64,000 bases of DNA from Sulfurovum sp. UBA12169 (GCA_002742845.1 DLUH01000004.1:41356-105355), one strand, 5' to 3'; shown: positions 50,583-60,944, counted from the stretch's first letter. The notes: generated by a model from the sequence alone, not told the origin. Numbers and translations are program-made.

Positions 50583-51608
50583 ATGTCGTCCGCAGCATGG
50601 CTTTCTAAAAAACTCGAAGACGGGAGGATTGCATGCGAAGCATGCAATCAGCACTGCAAACTTCATGAAGGAGAATACGGCATCTGCGGTATTCGCAAGG
50701 TTGAAAACGGGGAGTTGAAACTTCTTACCTATGGCCTGGCTGCTGCGGTCAATGTCGATCCGGTTGAAAAAAAACCGATGTTTCATTTTTTGCCTGGATC
50801 AAAGGCCTTTTCGTTTGGGACGGTTGGCTGCAATTTTTCTTGCAAATTTTGTCAAAATTTCGATATTTCCCAATACCCAAAAGAACACAACCATGAAGTT
50901 TTCGGACGCCCTCTCTCTCCGCAGACAGCAGTAGATTTAGCGCTTCAGCAGGGATGCCAAAGTATCGCTTATACCTACAATGAGCCTGTAGTTTTTTTCG
51001 AATATACCTATGATACCGCTAAACTTGCGCATGAAGCAGGACTGAAAAATATCTATGTCACCAGCGGCTATGAAACCCGTAAAGCAATCGATACAATCGC
51101 TCCTTTTTTGGACGGAATGAATATCGATATCAAATCCTACAGTCAGTCTTTCTATAAAAATATCTGTGGCGCATCGCTTAAACCTGTGCTTGATACCATT
51201 GAATATGCGCGCAAAAAAGAGATATGGGTAGAGACAACCACCCTGCTCATTCCGGGACACAATGACTCAGATGAAGAGATCCGCGCCATCGCTAAATTTC
51301 AAGCGGATCTTGATCCGTCGATGCCATGGCATATCAGCGGTTTTTATCCGATGTATAAAATGAAAGATGTTCCCCCTACTCCGCCCCAAACACTTCGCCG
51401 CGCCTATGAGATCGGCAAGGAAATGGGGTTAAAATATGTTTATGTAGGAAACATCGACGATGAAAGTCGTGAATCAACCTACTGTCCCAACTGTCATCAT
51501 TTGGTGATTGGCCGGCATGGCCATATCGGTCAATATGTAACGAATCATTTAATCAATGCCAACGAATGTCCTTCCTGCGGAACCAAGATCGAAGGGGTAT
51601 GGAGTTAA
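50583..51608 (+). CDS. amrS: AmmeMemoRadiSam-system radical SAM protein (AmrS/PflA-like)
   Basis: A 341-residue radical SAM enzyme. N-terminal Cys-rich segment (CEACNQHCKLHEGEYGICGIR), then radical SAM motif CNFSCKFCQNFDIS, conserved EPVVFFEYTYDTA, and a C-terminal zinc-ribbon-like pair (CPNCHHLV and CPSCGTK). This architecture is the AmrS group; its AmrA/AmrB partners are not in the window. The stop overlaps the convergent lpd stop by 4 bp. Confidence 0.87.
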   Translation: MSSAAWLSKKLEDGRIACEACNQHCKLHEGEYGICGIRKVENGELKLLTYGLAAAVNVDPVEKKPMFHFLPGSKAFSFGTVGCNFSCKFCQNFDISQYPKEHNHEVFGRPLSPQTAVDLALQQGCQSIAYTYNEPVVFFEYTYDTAKLAHEAGLKNIYVTSGYETRKAIDTIAPFLDGMNIDIKSYSQSFYKNICGASLKPVLDTIEYARKKEIWVETTTLLIPGHNDSDEEIRAIAKFQADLDPSMPWHISGFYPMYKMKDVPPTPPQTLRRAYEIGKEMGLKYVYVGNIDDESRESTYCPNCHHLVIGRHGHIGQYVTNHLINANECPSCGTKIEGVWS

Positions 51609-52951
51609 AGCTGGGATATTATCTCCGAAAGAGTGGGATGCACATGAATAAGCGCAGAAAGCTCTTTAACAGTTAGCTTTTTCTCAACAGCCAATAGCAG
51701 CTGATGAATAAGCTCTGTTGCCTGCATTCCGACAATGCAGGCCCCTAGCACTTCATTGGTTTGAGAACACGCAATTAGTTTTATAAACCCCGAATCATCT
51801 CCTGCAATTTTTGCTTTAGCGTTTGCTTTAAAAAAAACTTTTTTCACGTCAAAAGCATAACCTTGCTTTTTGGCTTCTTTCTCGTTTAGCCCACAAGAAG
51901 CAATTTGCGGATCTGAAAAAATCGCGGAAGGAGAAACATGCGTATTGATGACAGTTTGACCTGTAATAATATTATGTGCTGCGATCTTTCCTTCGGCGTA
52001 AGCTGTATGCGCATAGCCCGGCGTATCAATACAATCTCCGACGGCATAAATATGTTTTTGGCTTGTCTGAAATGCCTCGTTTACCTCGACAAACCCCTTT
52101 TCATCTTGCCTGATAGCGGCATTTTCAAGTTTTAACTCCTTAGTGCGGGGCACTCTTCCGATGGCACACAAGAGTGTTTCGCATGTTATCCGCTCTTCGT
52201 TTTCTGTCTTAAGCAGCAATTCAACCCTTTCATTGTTTACCTGCACGCCTAAAATATCCGCCGAAGTAAACACTTGAATGGAACGCTTTTTAAAAGAACG
52301 CAAAAGCGCTTTTGATACATCTTCGTCTTCTTTGGAAAGCAGCTGAGGCCCTCGCACAATCATCGTTACTTCTGTGCCAAACGTACTAAAAAATGTAGCA
52401 AACTCGCATCCGATCGGTCCGCCTCCGACAATTGTGATAGACGAAGGAAGCGATTGCATCTCGAACACCTCCCTGCTGGAGATAATACGCCTGCCGTCCA
52501 AAGGAAGATTCTCTGCTTCTTTGGTCTGCGAACCTGTTGCGACAATACACCGCTCAAAGCCTATCGTTTCTCCTGAAACATCGATATGATACGGATCTAT
52601 AAAAGATGCGCTTCCGTAAAAGATCTCTACGCCGGCTTGTTCTAGCAGCCACACTACCCCCGAGCGAAGCTCGTTTTTTAGCGATTGGGTTTTGTTTAAA
52701 AGCCGGTGTATGTCTAATCCTTTAGATTCCATTTGTAATCCGTAATCACTAAAAAGCGAAGCTTTTGTGGCAAACTCCGCACATTGCAAATAGTTTTTGG
52801 TCGGAATACATCCTTCATTGAGGCATACGCCGCCGATCTGCTCTTTGTTTTTCTCTATAAGCAACGTTTTCACTCCTGCTCTACCAAGCTGCAAGGCTGC
52901 TTCATATCCCGCAGGCCCTGCTCCGATGACTACCGCTTGCATCTGTTTCAT
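51605..52951 (-). CDS. lpdA: Dihydrolipoyl dehydrogenase (E3)
   Basis: A 448-residue flavoprotein disulfide reductase that reoxidises the E2 lipoyl group with NAD+. FAD motif GAGPAGYEAALQLG, redox disulfide GGVCLNEGCIPTK, NAD motif GGGPIGCEFATFFS, second FAD block YAVGDC and the C-terminal HVHPTLSE dimer motif with catalytic His. Last gene of the acs-pdh-lip operon, overlapping lipA by 4 bp. Confidence 0.95.
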   Translation of the reverse strand: MKQMQAVVIGAGPAGYEAALQLGRAGVKTLLIEKNKEQIGGVCLNEGCIPTKNYLQCAEFATKASLFSDYGLQMESKGLDIHRLLNKTQSLKNELRSGVVWLLEQAGVEIFYGSASFIDPYHIDVSGETIGFERCIVATGSQTKEAENLPLDGRRIISSREVFEMQSLPSSITIVGGGPIGCEFATFFSTFGTEVTMIVRGPQLLSKEDEDVSKALLRSFKKRSIQVFTSADILGVQVNNERVELLLKTENEERITCETLLCAIGRVPRTKELKLENAAIRQDEKGFVEVNEAFQTSQKHIYAVGDCIDTPGYAHTAYAEGKIAAHNIITGQTVINTHVSPSAIFSDPQIASCGLNEKEAKKQGYAFDVKKVFFKANAKAKIAGDDSGFIKLIACSQTNEVLGACIVGMQATELIHQLLLAVEKKLTVKELSALIHVHPTLSEIISQL

Positions 52952-53802
52952 TTTTCCTCCAAATATTCATGTGCCATATAGCTGCTTCGCGTATAAGGCG
53001 AACTTTTAATATGATCAAATCCCATCTGCATGCCTGTCCGTCGGAACATTTCAAATCGTTCCGGATTTACATACTCGACAACCCTTTCATGGCGGGATGA
53101 CGGCGAAAGGTATTGTCCGATGCTTAAAAGACGGCAACCTGCGCTTAAAAGGTCCTCCATCAGTTTAAACACTTCATCGTCTCTCTCGCCAAGACCAAGC
53201 ATAATGCCGCTTTTGGTTGCGCAAGAAGGATTAAAAGACAAGAGTTTTTGCAATACACTCAATGAGCTTTGATAGGTTGCGCCTTTACGTATATGATACA
53301 GCCGCGGCACCGTTTCTAGATTGTGGCCGATGATTTCGGCGCCGCTCATTGCAACATGCCGGAGTGCGGCATCGTTATTTTGCAAATCGGGAATGAGAAT
53401 TTCAACAATAATTGCATCATCTATCGCCTTTATGGCCTGTACCGTTTTATAAAATTGCGCTGCACCTCCGTCATGAAGATCATCCCGTGCAGGAGAAGTG
53501 ATCACGACATGCTTCAATCCCAGCTTCAAAACTGCCCAAGCTATATTTTCAGACTCTAAAGGATCAAAAGAAAGCGGTTTTGCTCTATCTACGGCACAAA
53601 AGCTGCATGCGCGGGTACAGCGGGTTCCCAAGATCATAAAGGTTGCCACTTTTTGTCCAAAACATTCGCTGATATTGGGACACCATGCTTCTTCACAAAT
53701 AGTATGAATGCTTCTTTCCCCTAGCAGCTCTTTCATTGCCCGATGTGCACTGGGCGTAATTTTTTTGCGAAGCCAATCGGGTTTAGGAGCAAAGCTTGCC
53801 AT
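52948..53802 (-). CDS. lipA: Lipoyl synthase
   Basis: A 284-residue radical SAM enzyme that inserts two sulfurs into octanoyl groups on E2. The auxiliary cluster motif is C36-x4-C41-x5-C47 (CEEAWCPNISEC); the radical SAM motif is C62-x3-C66-x2-C69 (CTRACSFC); the C-terminal RSSYMAHE provides the conserved Ser ligand. I take ATG 53802 (MASFAPKPDWLRKK), which overlaps the octanoyltransferase gene by 20 bp. The longer frame would lie far inside that gene. Confidence 0.95.
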   Translation of the reverse strand: MASFAPKPDWLRKKITPSAHRAMKELLGERSIHTICEEAWCPNISECFGQKVATFMILGTRCTRACSFCAVDRAKPLSFDPLESENIAWAVLKLGLKHVVITSPARDDLHDGGAAQFYKTVQAIKAIDDAIIVEILIPDLQNNDAALRHVAMSGAEIIGHNLETVPRLYHIRKGATYQSSLSVLQKLLSFNPSCATKSGIMLGLGERDDEVFKLMEDLLSAGCRLLSIGQYLSPSSRHERVVEYVNPERFEMFRRTGMQMGFDHIKSSPYTRSSYMAHEYLEEK

Positions 53803-54574
53803 AAAGACTCCAATTTTCCTGGGTATACTTGCTCGCCAAAAGCGCTTTTGCGTTTTGCTCTTCAGCCAAACTAAGTGAATCTGCCACCGTATCTGCTTCA
53901 AATGTTTCACAAAATGCTTCAATCAATATAGTTGAAAGCTTCTCATAGGATAGCTCAACACCAAGCTTCTGAAGCGTCGCTGCTTTACTGAGGCCCGATT
54001 CTTTAAAAAACAAAGTCTCAAACATCCTCTCATCAATCTCTATAGGTATGCTTCCCTGCTGCAAAAGTGTATGCTTTGTGTATCGCTGGGCATTGCCTCC
54101 CATTTTTTTGCCTTTAATGAAAAGATCATACGGTTCGCATCCTGCCAAGCAAACACTTGAAGGCTGGCTTTGAATGCCTGTTTCGCATGCGAATTTTGCC
54201 TTAAGACCGATTTTTTCGTACAGACATATCAAAAACCGGCATAAATAGCGATAATTTTCTTTAATACTTCTTTCGCCCATCAAGGAACGAGAAAGGATAA
54301 GCGAATACGAAAGATCCTTATCGTGCACCAAGATACCTCCGCCGCTTAAGCGCCGAACAATACCGATCGATTTTTCTTTTACGTTTTGCAGATCAAGATC
54401 CTTTGCAGGATCACAAAAACGCCCTACGCTCAAAGCCCTATCCCACCGGTATAAACGAAGAATAGGCAAATCGCCCTTTTTATGGCTCTCTAGCAATGCC
54501 TCATCCACGGCCATATTCCATGCCGCATTTCCCGTTTTGGTCTCAATAATTCTCCAGCATTTTTTAGTAAACAT
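53783..54574 (-). CDS. Lipoate/octanoate transferase, LplA/LipM family
   Basis: A 263-residue cofactor-transferase domain protein: AWNMAVDEALLE start, RRLSGGGILVHDKDLSYSL, and KGKKMGGNAQRYTKHTLLQQGSIPI with the catalytic-type Lys. A Cys seven residues before the conserved Tyr (CLAGCEPYDL) stands where LipM octanoyltransferases have their nucleophilic Cys, as I recall that family. The gene lies between a dedicated ACP and lipA, so octanoyl-ACP:E2 transfer is more likely than free-lipoate ligation. The exact subfamily needs alignment. Confidence 0.82.
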   Translation of the reverse strand: MFTKKCWRIIETKTGNAAWNMAVDEALLESHKKGDLPILRLYRWDRALSVGRFCDPAKDLDLQNVKEKSIGIVRRLSGGGILVHDKDLSYSLILSRSLMGERSIKENYRYLCRFLICLYEKIGLKAKFACETGIQSQPSSVCLAGCEPYDLFIKGKKMGGNAQRYTKHTLLQQGSIPIEIDERMFETLFFKESGLSKAATLQKLGVELSYEKLSTILIEAFCETFEADTVADSLSLAEEQNAKALLASKYTQENWSLYGKLCS

Positions 54575-54579
54575 AGCTT

Positions 54580-54828
54580 TTATGATGCAATTCGTTTGGC
54601 AAAATATGCAATCATATGATCAAGCGTATCTACTTGACCGTAATCGGCTTCAGGCACTGCAATCCCCAATACGTCATTGAGTGCGGTAAGAATTTTTAGA
54701 AAATCGAAAGAATCAATCTCCAGCGAACGCTGAATGTTTTTATCAGAAACAATTTCATTCTCTTCAACATCCGGTGCAATCTCTAAAATTTGTTCGATAA
54801 TAGTTTGTTTAATCTGTTCTTTGGTCAT
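54580..54828 (-). CDS. Acyl carrier protein
   Basis: An 82-residue acidic helical protein with the phosphopantetheine site Ser40 in the motif EIDSFDFLKIL (canonical xDSLxxVEL type). It starts at ATG 54828, overlapping the E2 stop as ATGA; the longer frame is an antisense-like artefact inside E2. It is distinct from a housekeeping AcpP by sequence and location. Its place between E2 and the octanoyltransferase suggests it supplies octanoyl groups for lipoylation of E2. Confidence 0.9.
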   Translation of the reverse strand: MTKEQIKQTIIEQILEIAPDVEENEIVSDKNIQRSLEIDSFDFLKILTALNDVLGIAVPEADYGQVDTLDHMIAYFAKRIAS

Positions 54829-55952
54829 AGCAACTCCCCTGGCGTTTGTAAGATTTGATTGAATTTGTTTAGAAATTGTCCTCCGGTGCGTCCGTCGGTT
54901 GCCCGGTGATCTCCTGCAAGGGTTGCCTGCATCACTTTGCGTACACAAAGCGCATCTCCCTCTGCCCACGGTGCATCGATGATACGTCCCAACCCTATGA
55001 GCGCAACTTGCGGCGGGTAAATCACTCCATAAACGTTTTCAACCCCCAAATCTCCCAAATTGGTGATGGTAATCGTCTGCTGGGTAATCTCTGTATTGCG
55101 GAGTTTTCCCGAGCGTGTACGCGTGATCAGCTCGCCGAGCGCTTGCATCGTGGTATCCAAATCCATCTGCTCTGCCCCCAAAATCGCCGGAGTAATAAGT
55201 CCCTCTTTACGCAGCGCAATTGCAATGCCCGGATTGATCTGCGTACTCATTTGCAATTGGTCATTTTTCCAAAAACCGTTAAGCTCCGGGACTTCTTTAA
55301 GCACAAACACCGCTGCACGTATCAAAAGGGCCACAGGCAGAATGCGCTCTTGGATGCTTCTGTTTTTGTTATACGCTTCAAGCCAATGCAGTGCCGGCGT
55401 CATATTGACGGAAGTACTGAGATAGTAATGGGGAATCTCGGCATTGGAGCGGCTCATCGCTTTGGCGATGGCTTGACGCATACCGCTTGGCTGCAGTGTT
55501 TTGGCCGTAACTTCAGATTCGATTGCGGCAAGATGTACCGTTTTTTTGTCTGCCACAACACTTGAAAGCTCTACGCCCAGCTCTTTGGCTCTCTTTCGTG
55601 CTGCAGGAGAGGCTTTGATCCTCTCAGGAGTCACCGTTTCGTGTTTAGGCTCTTTGGGAGTTTCTAAAGAAAGTGTTACAAGATCTTGGGTTATTTGCTT
55701 GGCGGTTGTTGCCGTATCTTTGTTGCCAATAAGCGCCAACGGCATCCCTACTGCGCATTCGGTTTCCTCTTCGACTAAAAGCTTCTCTATAATGCCGTCT
55801 TCAAATACTTCAATTTCAATCACCCCTTTGCTTGTCTCCACTTCAGCGATTACCATTCCTTTGCTTACAGGATCGCCTTCTTTAACCTTCCATTCCATCA
55901 AGACAGCCGATTGCATATCTGCGCCGAGACTTGGCATGACAAATGTACTCAT
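54825..55952 (-). CDS. pdhC: Dihydrolipoamide acetyltransferase (E2)
   Basis: A 375-residue E2 of a 2-oxoacid dehydrogenase complex. One lipoyl domain (1-77) with lipoyl-lysine K42 in [10 protein letters not shown]; a peripheral-subunit-binding domain at about 107-145 ([17 protein letters not shown]); a catalytic domain with C-terminal HxxxDG motif ([12 protein letters not shown]) and the [13 protein letters not shown] opening. Single lipoyl domain and compact length resemble acetoin/pyruvate complexes of gram-positive type. Overlaps both neighbours by 4 bp. Confidence 0.93.
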   Translation of the reverse strand: MSTFVMPSLGADMQSAVLMEWKVKEGDPVSKGMVIAEVETSKGVIEIEVFEDGIIEKLLVEEETECAVGMPLALIGNKDTATTAKQITQDLVTLSLETPKEPKHETVTPERIKASPAARKRAKELGVELSSVVADKKTVHLAAIESEVTAKTLQPSGMRQAIAKAMSRSNAEIPHYYLSTSVNMTPALHWLEAYNKNRSIQERILPVALLIRAAVFVLKEVPELNGFWKNDQLQMSTQINPGIAIALRKEGLITPAILGAEQMDLDTTMQALGELITRTRSGKLRNTEITQQTITITNLGDLGVENVYGVIYPPQVALIGLGRIIDAPWAEGDALCVRKVMQATLAGDHRATDGRTGGQFLNKFNQILQTPGELL

Positions 55953-56932
55953 ATCCCCTCCATAAGTTTTTTTGCCGCAGCAACAATCTTTTCAGGTTGC
56001 GGCAAGGCGGCCTGCTCAAGATGATTGGCATAAGGAAAAGGCACTTCAGCCGAACAAACCCGCATCATCGGGGCATCAAGCTCATAAAAAGCCTGCTCAT
56101 TGATGCGCGCCATGATCTCCGCGGAAATACTGCCTGATTTCCACCCCTCATCAACGATGAGCACACGATGGGTTTTGCGGACAGAACGCATGATTGTCTC
56201 ATCATCCAACGGACGCAGAGAACGCAAATCGATCACTTCCGTCTCCATCCCCTCTTTGGAGAGAATTTCTGCTGCTTCAAGCGCCTTAAAAAGACTGATG
56301 CCGTAAGTAAAGATACTGAGGTCTTTTCCTTCACGATGTACAAGCGCTTTGCCTATCTTGAGCGGTTCTGCTTGCCTATCTAGCGCCCCTTTGGCATTGT
56401 AAAGCAGAGAATTTTCAAAAATCAATACCGGATCAGGATCGGCAAGGGCAAGCCCCACCATATCGTATGCATCCTGCACAGTTGCAGGCGTAAGCACTTT
56501 GAGCCCTGGGATATGGGCATACCACCCTTCCAAAGAATGCGAATGCTGCGCGCCGAGCTGTTTTCCCCCGCCTGTTGCCATGCGGATCACCAGCGGCACG
56601 TTAAACTGTCCGCCGGACATATGCAGTATCGTAGCGGCATTATTCATAATCTGATCGAGCGCCAAAAGACTGAAATTAACCGTCATGATCTCTACGATAG
56701 GCCGCATTCCGTTAAGCGCAGCACCGATTCCCGCACCGGTAAAGGCCGACTCGCTAAGAGGGGTATCGATGATCCGTTCGCTTCCAAACTGCTCCAGCAA
56801 TCCCATACTTACGGCAAAGCTGCCGCCATAGCGTCCGACATCCTCTCCCATTAAAAAAACTCTCTCATCGCGCTGCATCGCTTCGCGGATAGCCACTCTC
56901 ACTGCTTCACGATATGTGATTGTTTCATTCAT
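55949..56932 (-). CDS. pdhB: Pyruvate dehydrogenase E1 component beta subunit
   Basis: A 327-residue transketolase-like subunit: [28 protein letters not shown] opening with the conserved Glu that activates [49 protein letters not shown] and the C-terminal DLRSLRPLD. Forms an alpha2beta2 E1 with the product of the next upstream gene. Pyruvate is the most likely substrate; acetoin is the main alternative. Confidence 0.93.
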   Translation of the reverse strand: MNETITYREAVRVAIREAMQRDERVFLMGEDVGRYGGSFAVSMGLLEQFGSERIIDTPLSESAFTGAGIGAALNGMRPIVEIMTVNFSLLALDQIMNNAATILHMSGGQFNVPLVIRMATGGGKQLGAQHSHSLEGWYAHIPGLKVLTPATVQDAYDMVGLALADPDPVLIFENSLLYNAKGALDRQAEPLKIGKALVHREGKDLSIFTYGISLFKALEAAEILSKEGMETEVIDLRSLRPLDDETIMRSVRKTHRVLIVDEGWKSGSISAEIMARINEQAFYELDAPMMRVCSAEVPFPYANHLEQAALPQPEKIVAAAKKLMEGI

Positions 56933-57903
56933 TGATCTGCTCCCGAAGAATAAACAAATTTTTCCAAATCCTCAAGAGGCTCCGGCGTACCTTGCTCGGC
57001 ATACTCTACCGCTTCGTTTACGATGGCGGCAACCTCTTTTTCGATTTCGTCTTTTTTTATACTTGTCCAAGAACCCTCGGACTCAAGTTTGCTTTGCAGC
57101 GCCAGAAGCGGATCTTTTTTTTTCCACTCCTCGACTTCTACTTTATCTCGGTAAAGTTCCGCATCAAACATCGAATGCCCCCGAAAACGATAGGCAAGGC
57201 ACTCCAAAAAAAACGGCCCTCCGCTTTCTTTGATCTGCAATACTGCATTTTTTGCCGCTTTTGCAACCTCCAACACATCCATGCCGTCAACTTGGCCGGC
57301 CTTTATACGGTAAGAGAGGGCTTTTTGGGCAAGATTGGGTTCTGACTGGGAAAGCTCCAGCGCCGTTCCCATCCCGTAGCGGTTATTTTCACAAACAAAG
57401 AGAATTGGCAGATGCCACAATGCTGCCAAATTGAGCGATTCGTGAAACTCCCCTTCGGCTACCGCACCATCACCAAAAAAACAAATAGTGACACGGTTGC
57501 TTTTCATCATCTTGTCCGCAAGCGCCATACCCACTGCCAACGGCAATCCTGCTGCCACGATAGCGCTTCCGCCGTAAAAACGCGTTGCTGCATCAAAAAG
57601 ATGCATTGAGCCGCCCCGCCCAAGACAGCATCCCTGGGCTTTACCAAACATTTCCGCCATGATTGTTTTAGCCGGAATGCCCCGTGCTAATGCATGACCG
57701 TGCTCACGATAGGTAGCAAGAATACTGTCTTCAGGACTTAAAGCATCCATCACACCCACCGCAATAGCCTCTTCGCCAATATAAAGATGCAAAAATCCTC
57801 GAATTTTCTCATGGCTGTACATTTCAACACACTTCTCTTCAAACCGCCGTATCAGCAGCATTTGGCGATAGTAGTGCTCCAGAAGAGCAAAATCTGTCTG
57901 CAT
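56929..57903 (-). CDS. pdhA: Pyruvate dehydrogenase E1 component alpha subunit
   Basis: A 324-residue TPP-binding subunit: [16 protein letters not shown] start, [13 protein letters not shown], the [11 protein letters not shown] segment, [10 protein letters not shown], and the TPP motif [31 protein letters not shown] (shown here in parts: GDGAVAEG and CENNRYGMG). RFRGHSMFD near the phosphorylation-loop region is conserved. It lies 12 bp after acs and overlaps pdhB by 4 bp. Confidence 0.93.
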   Translation of the reverse strand: MQTDFALLEHYYRQMLLIRRFEEKCVEMYSHEKIRGFLHLYIGEEAIAVGVMDALSPEDSILATYREHGHALARGIPAKTIMAEMFGKAQGCCLGRGGSMHLFDAATRFYGGSAIVAAGLPLAVGMALADKMMKSNRVTICFFGDGAVAEGEFHESLNLAALWHLPILFVCENNRYGMGTALELSQSEPNLAQKALSYRIKAGQVDGMDVLEVAKAAKNAVLQIKESGGPFFLECLAYRFRGHSMFDAELYRDKVEVEEWKKKDPLLALQSKLESEGSWTSIKKDEIEKEVAAIVNEAVEYAEQGTPEPLEDLEKFVYSSGADQ

Positions 57904-57915
57904 TTTCGTTCCCCT

Positions 57916-59667
57916 TTATGCTTCCAAAGTAGAAATGTCGCCTTCGGGAAGGCCCATTTCGCGCGCTTTAAGGAGCCGGCGCATAATTTTTCCGCTTCTG
58001 GTTTTGGGAAGGCTTGGCAGAAATTCAATCTCTTTTGGAGCAATGGCTGCGCCTAGTTTTTTTCGCCCAAAACCGATCAGCTCTCGCCGAAGCTCCTCAC
58101 TGGGCTCAAATCCTTCTTTCAAAGCGACAAAAGCTTTTACCAACTGTCCTACCGTCGGGTCAGGTTTGCCGATCACCCCTGCTTCAGCCACAGAAGGGTG
58201 TTCCATCAGTATACTTTCGACCTCAAAAGGCCCCACCATATGGCCGGAAGTTTTGATAATGTCATCAGCACGCCCGATAAACCAAAAATACCCCTCTTCA
58301 TCTTTATAGGCCAAATCTCCTGTCAGATACCATCCCTCAACAAAACATTTCTCATAACGCTCTTCGTCATGAAGATAACCCCGAAACATCGAAGGGCCGC
58401 CCGGCTTAAGCGCAAGCTCCCCCTCTTTATACGGGCCAATGATCTCGACAATACCGCCGTTTTCTTTTTTTTGAACGATTGCTGCTTCTACTCCGGGAAG
58501 CGGCCGCCCCATAGAACCCGGCCAGATTGGCTGGGAGATCAGATTGGCAATCATGATCCCCCCTGTTTCCGTCTGCCACCAATTATCATGAATAGGCAGT
58601 TTCAATTTTTCTACACCCCAAACAACCGCTTCGGGATTAAGAGGCTCTCCAACACTTTGAATGAGCCGCAGTCTCGAAAGATCATACTCTTTTGGCGGTT
58701 CAAAACCAAGACGCATCAGACGCCTTATCGCCGTAGGGGCCGTATACCAAACGCTTACTTTTTCATTTTGTAAAATCGCATACCACCGCTGTGCATCAAA
58801 TTCTGATTCATCCACAACGTTTGTAATCCCATGAAGCCAAGGAGCAATGATACCATAAGAGGTTCCTGTCACCCAGCCCGGATCCGCAGTGCACCAAAAA
58901 ATATCATCAGGATGAAAATCCAAGACATATTTGCCGCTCATCCAATGCATATAGATTGCCTTATGTACATGCACAACACCCTTGGGCATTCCTGTCGTCC
59001 CGCTGGTAAAATGAAGAAGAGACATATCTTCGGGGTCTGTGGGCAAAATCTCAAAAACATCGGAGGCTTTTTGCATCAAACTCGCCAAAGAGCGCACTTT
59101 GCTGCTCTCATCTTCTTGCGCATCAATAAGCAGCACAACTTCCAATTGCGGCAGCTGATCAAGCAAAGGACGCACTTTCTTCTCAAAAAGAGCTTTTGTC
59201 GTCAAAAGCGCCTTGGCGTCGCCCCGCACCATCCGCTGCAATATTGGCTCCGGGCCAAACTGGGAAAAAAGCGGACATAAAACACTGCGATTTTTAAAAA
59301 TGCCCATTGCCGCAATATAGAGCTCCGGAAGGCGTGTTGACAATGTAAAGACACAATCCCCTTTGGAAAGACCGAGCGAACGGAGCACATTGGCAAACTT
59401 GGCGCTCTCTTGCTTCATCTGCTTAAATGTAAATTCGCGCCTTTGGCCGTCTTCCCCCAGCCACACCAAAGCGGTTTTTTGAGCCAACGGGCCATTGGCA
59501 TGCCGATCGATCGCTTCATGCGCAATGTTTAATCCTCCAGATGGCAGCCCCTCAAACTGCGATGCTACCTCTTCCCATTGAAACTCTTTATAAGTTTTCT
59601 CATACTCTGTCAAATGGGGACGCACCTTCAGCTCTTCTACCTGTTTCTCAATACGATTTCTTTCCAC
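57916..59667 (-). CDS. acsA: Acetyl-CoA synthetase-type acyl-CoA ligase
   Basis: A 583-residue AMP-forming ligase: [16 protein letters not shown]-loop, [10 protein letters not shown] motif, [22 protein letters not shown] hinge, [17 protein letters not shown] and the catalytic lysine in [12 protein letters not shown]. The WWQTETGG form marks acetyl/propionyl-CoA synthetases. It is shorter than the 650-residue Acs of enterics and matches the AcsA group of gram-positive type. First gene of the PDH operon, with an ATG behind GGAGG. Adenylation of acetate feeds the same acetyl-CoA pool as PDH. Confidence 0.9.
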   Translation of the reverse strand: MERNRIEKQVEELKVRPHLTEYEKTYKEFQWEEVASQFEGLPSGGLNIAHEAIDRHANGPLAQKTALVWLGEDGQRREFTFKQMKQESAKFANVLRSLGLSKGDCVFTLSTRLPELYIAAMGIFKNRSVLCPLFSQFGPEPILQRMVRGDAKALLTTKALFEKKVRPLLDQLPQLEVVLLIDAQEDESSKVRSLASLMQKASDVFEILPTDPEDMSLLHFTSGTTGMPKGVVHVHKAIYMHWMSGKYVLDFHPDDIFWCTADPGWVTGTSYGIIAPWLHGITNVVDESEFDAQRWYAILQNEKVSVWYTAPTAIRRLMRLGFEPPKEYDLSRLRLIQSVGEPLNPEAVVWGVEKLKLPIHDNWWQTETGGIMIANLISQPIWPGSMGRPLPGVEAAIVQKKENGGIVEIIGPYKEGELALKPGGPSMFRGYLHDEERYEKCFVEGWYLTGDLAYKDEEGYFWFIGRADDIIKTSGHMVGPFEVESILMEHPSVAEAGVIGKPDPTVGQLVKAFVALKEGFEPSEELRRELIGFGRKKLGAAIAPKEIEFLPSLPKTRSGKIMRRLLKAREMGLPEGDISTLEA

Positions 59668-59704
59668 TTTGCAGCCTCCGCATTATTTTTTGCCTACTGT
59701 ATAA

Positions 59705-59740
59705 ATTGTACCAAAAAAATATTAGATTAATTAATCTAAT
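59705..59740 (-). promoter_or_regulatory. acs-pdh operon promoter with 20-bp palindrome
   Basis: Minus-strand extended -10 TGGTACAAT (hexamer TACAAT at 59710-59705). A perfect 20-bp palindrome ATTAGATTAATTAATCTAAT occupies 59721-59740 and covers the -35 position (about 59733-59728). The absence of a consensus -35 and the palindrome together suggest regulation by a dimeric factor. Confidence 0.6.
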
Positions 59741-59816
59741 TTTATAAAAACTTTATGTTATATCTATATGCTGCAGGTCATACAAAAACTGTGCATCTGT
59801 ATTTCTGTCCGAAATT

Positions 59817-60944
59817 TTATTGGGCCAAGCGTACTTCTACTTTAATTGTGTTTTGGTTTCTAATAATTCCAAGCGTTACTTTATCACCGACTCGATGTTC
59901 GTCCAAGATGGCAAAAAGATTAGAGAGCGAACGAACCTTTTTCCCGTCAACAGATACGATAACATCACCAAGAATAACATGATCGCTCCTATCAATCCGG
60001 CTTCCGGTAATGCCGGCATGAAAAGCGGGCGAATCTTTTTGCACACCCAATACCGCTACGCCTTCCATGCCAAACTTCTCGGTAATCAAATTATTTAAAC
60101 CCTCATCTACAATAATTCCTAGTGACGGCCGTATGTATTTGCCGCTTGAGATGAGTGGCGGAACGACACGGTTGATCGTATCTACAGGCACCGCAAACCC
60201 GATACCCGCATAGGCACCCGACGGACTGTAAATTGCTGTAGTGATGCCGATCAACCGTCCTGAACTGTCCAGCAAAGGCCCGCCTGAATTTCCGGGATTG
60301 ATGGCCGCATCCGTCTGGATCAAATGCTCAATGGCCAGACCGCCCTCAAGATCCAATGTGCGGTCGAGCGCCGAAACGATGCCGCTTGTAAGCGTATAGT
60401 CCAATCCGAAAGGATTGCCGATAGCAAAGACTTTTTGTCCGACTCTTAGATCGTGGCTGGAACCTATTTTTAACGGGGGAGGCGAATTGAAAGCCACAAA
60501 GATTTTTAAAACGGCAAGATCATGCTCAGGACTTGCGCCGACAAGAGATGCCTTATGGCTTTGTCCGTTATTGAGCCAAACGGTAGCCTCTGAAGCCCCT
60601 TCGATCACATGAAAATTGGTTACGATATGGCCATGAGTATCCCACACAAAGCCAGACCCGGCTCCTTTTGGTACGCTAAAGACGTTTCTATTCCAAAAAT
60701 CCCTCACTCTTTGGCTTGTTGCAATATAGACAACCGAAGGACTTGTTTGCTCAAAAACAGCGATCGTTCTTTGTTCGTCATCGCACAGATGCTCTTTTGG
60801 CGTCACTTCCCTAGGGGAAGAAGAAGGAATGATAAAATTTTTATACACAATTATAGATAGATAGACAGCAGCCAGCCCTGTGATCAGAAAAAAAACTGCC
60901 GTTGTTATTTTGGATGTGTTTTTATTTTTGTATTCATTATCCAT
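59817..60944 (-). CDS. Membrane-anchored HtrA/DegS-like serine protease
   Basis: A 375-residue protease: N-terminal membrane anchor (about 13-36), trypsin-like domain with catalytic H112 (NFHVIEG), D142 (EHDLAVLKI) and S220 (NPGNSGGPL), then one PDZ domain (about 270-375). A single PDZ with a membrane anchor fits DegS/HtrA-type periplasmic quality control. It lies alone, 22 bp downstream of the antiporter gene on the same strand. Confidence 0.9.
   Translation of the reverse strand: MDNEYKNKNTSKITTAVFFLITGLAAVYLSIIVYKNFIIPSSSPREVTPKEHLCDDEQRTIAVFEQTSPSVVYIATSQRVRDFWNRNVFSVPKGAGSGFVWDTHGHIVTNFHVIEGASEATVWLNNGQSHKASLVGASPEHDLAVLKIFVAFNSPPPLKIGSSHDLRVGQKVFAIGNPFGLDYTLTSGIVSALDRTLDLEGGLAIEHLIQTDAAINPGNSGGPLLDSSGRLIGITTAIYSPSGAYAGIGFAVPVDTINRVVPPLISSGKYIRPSLGIIVDEGLNNLITEKFGMEGVAVLGVQKDSPAFHAGITGSRIDRSDHVILGDVIVSVDGKKVRSLSNLFAILDEHRVGDKVTLGIIRNQNTIKVEVRLAQ

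Noticed and set aside
54876..55565. Plus-strand 229-codon frame opposite the E2 gene
   Set aside because: Antisense to conserved E2 catalytic domain; His/Cys/Arg-rich shadow composition.
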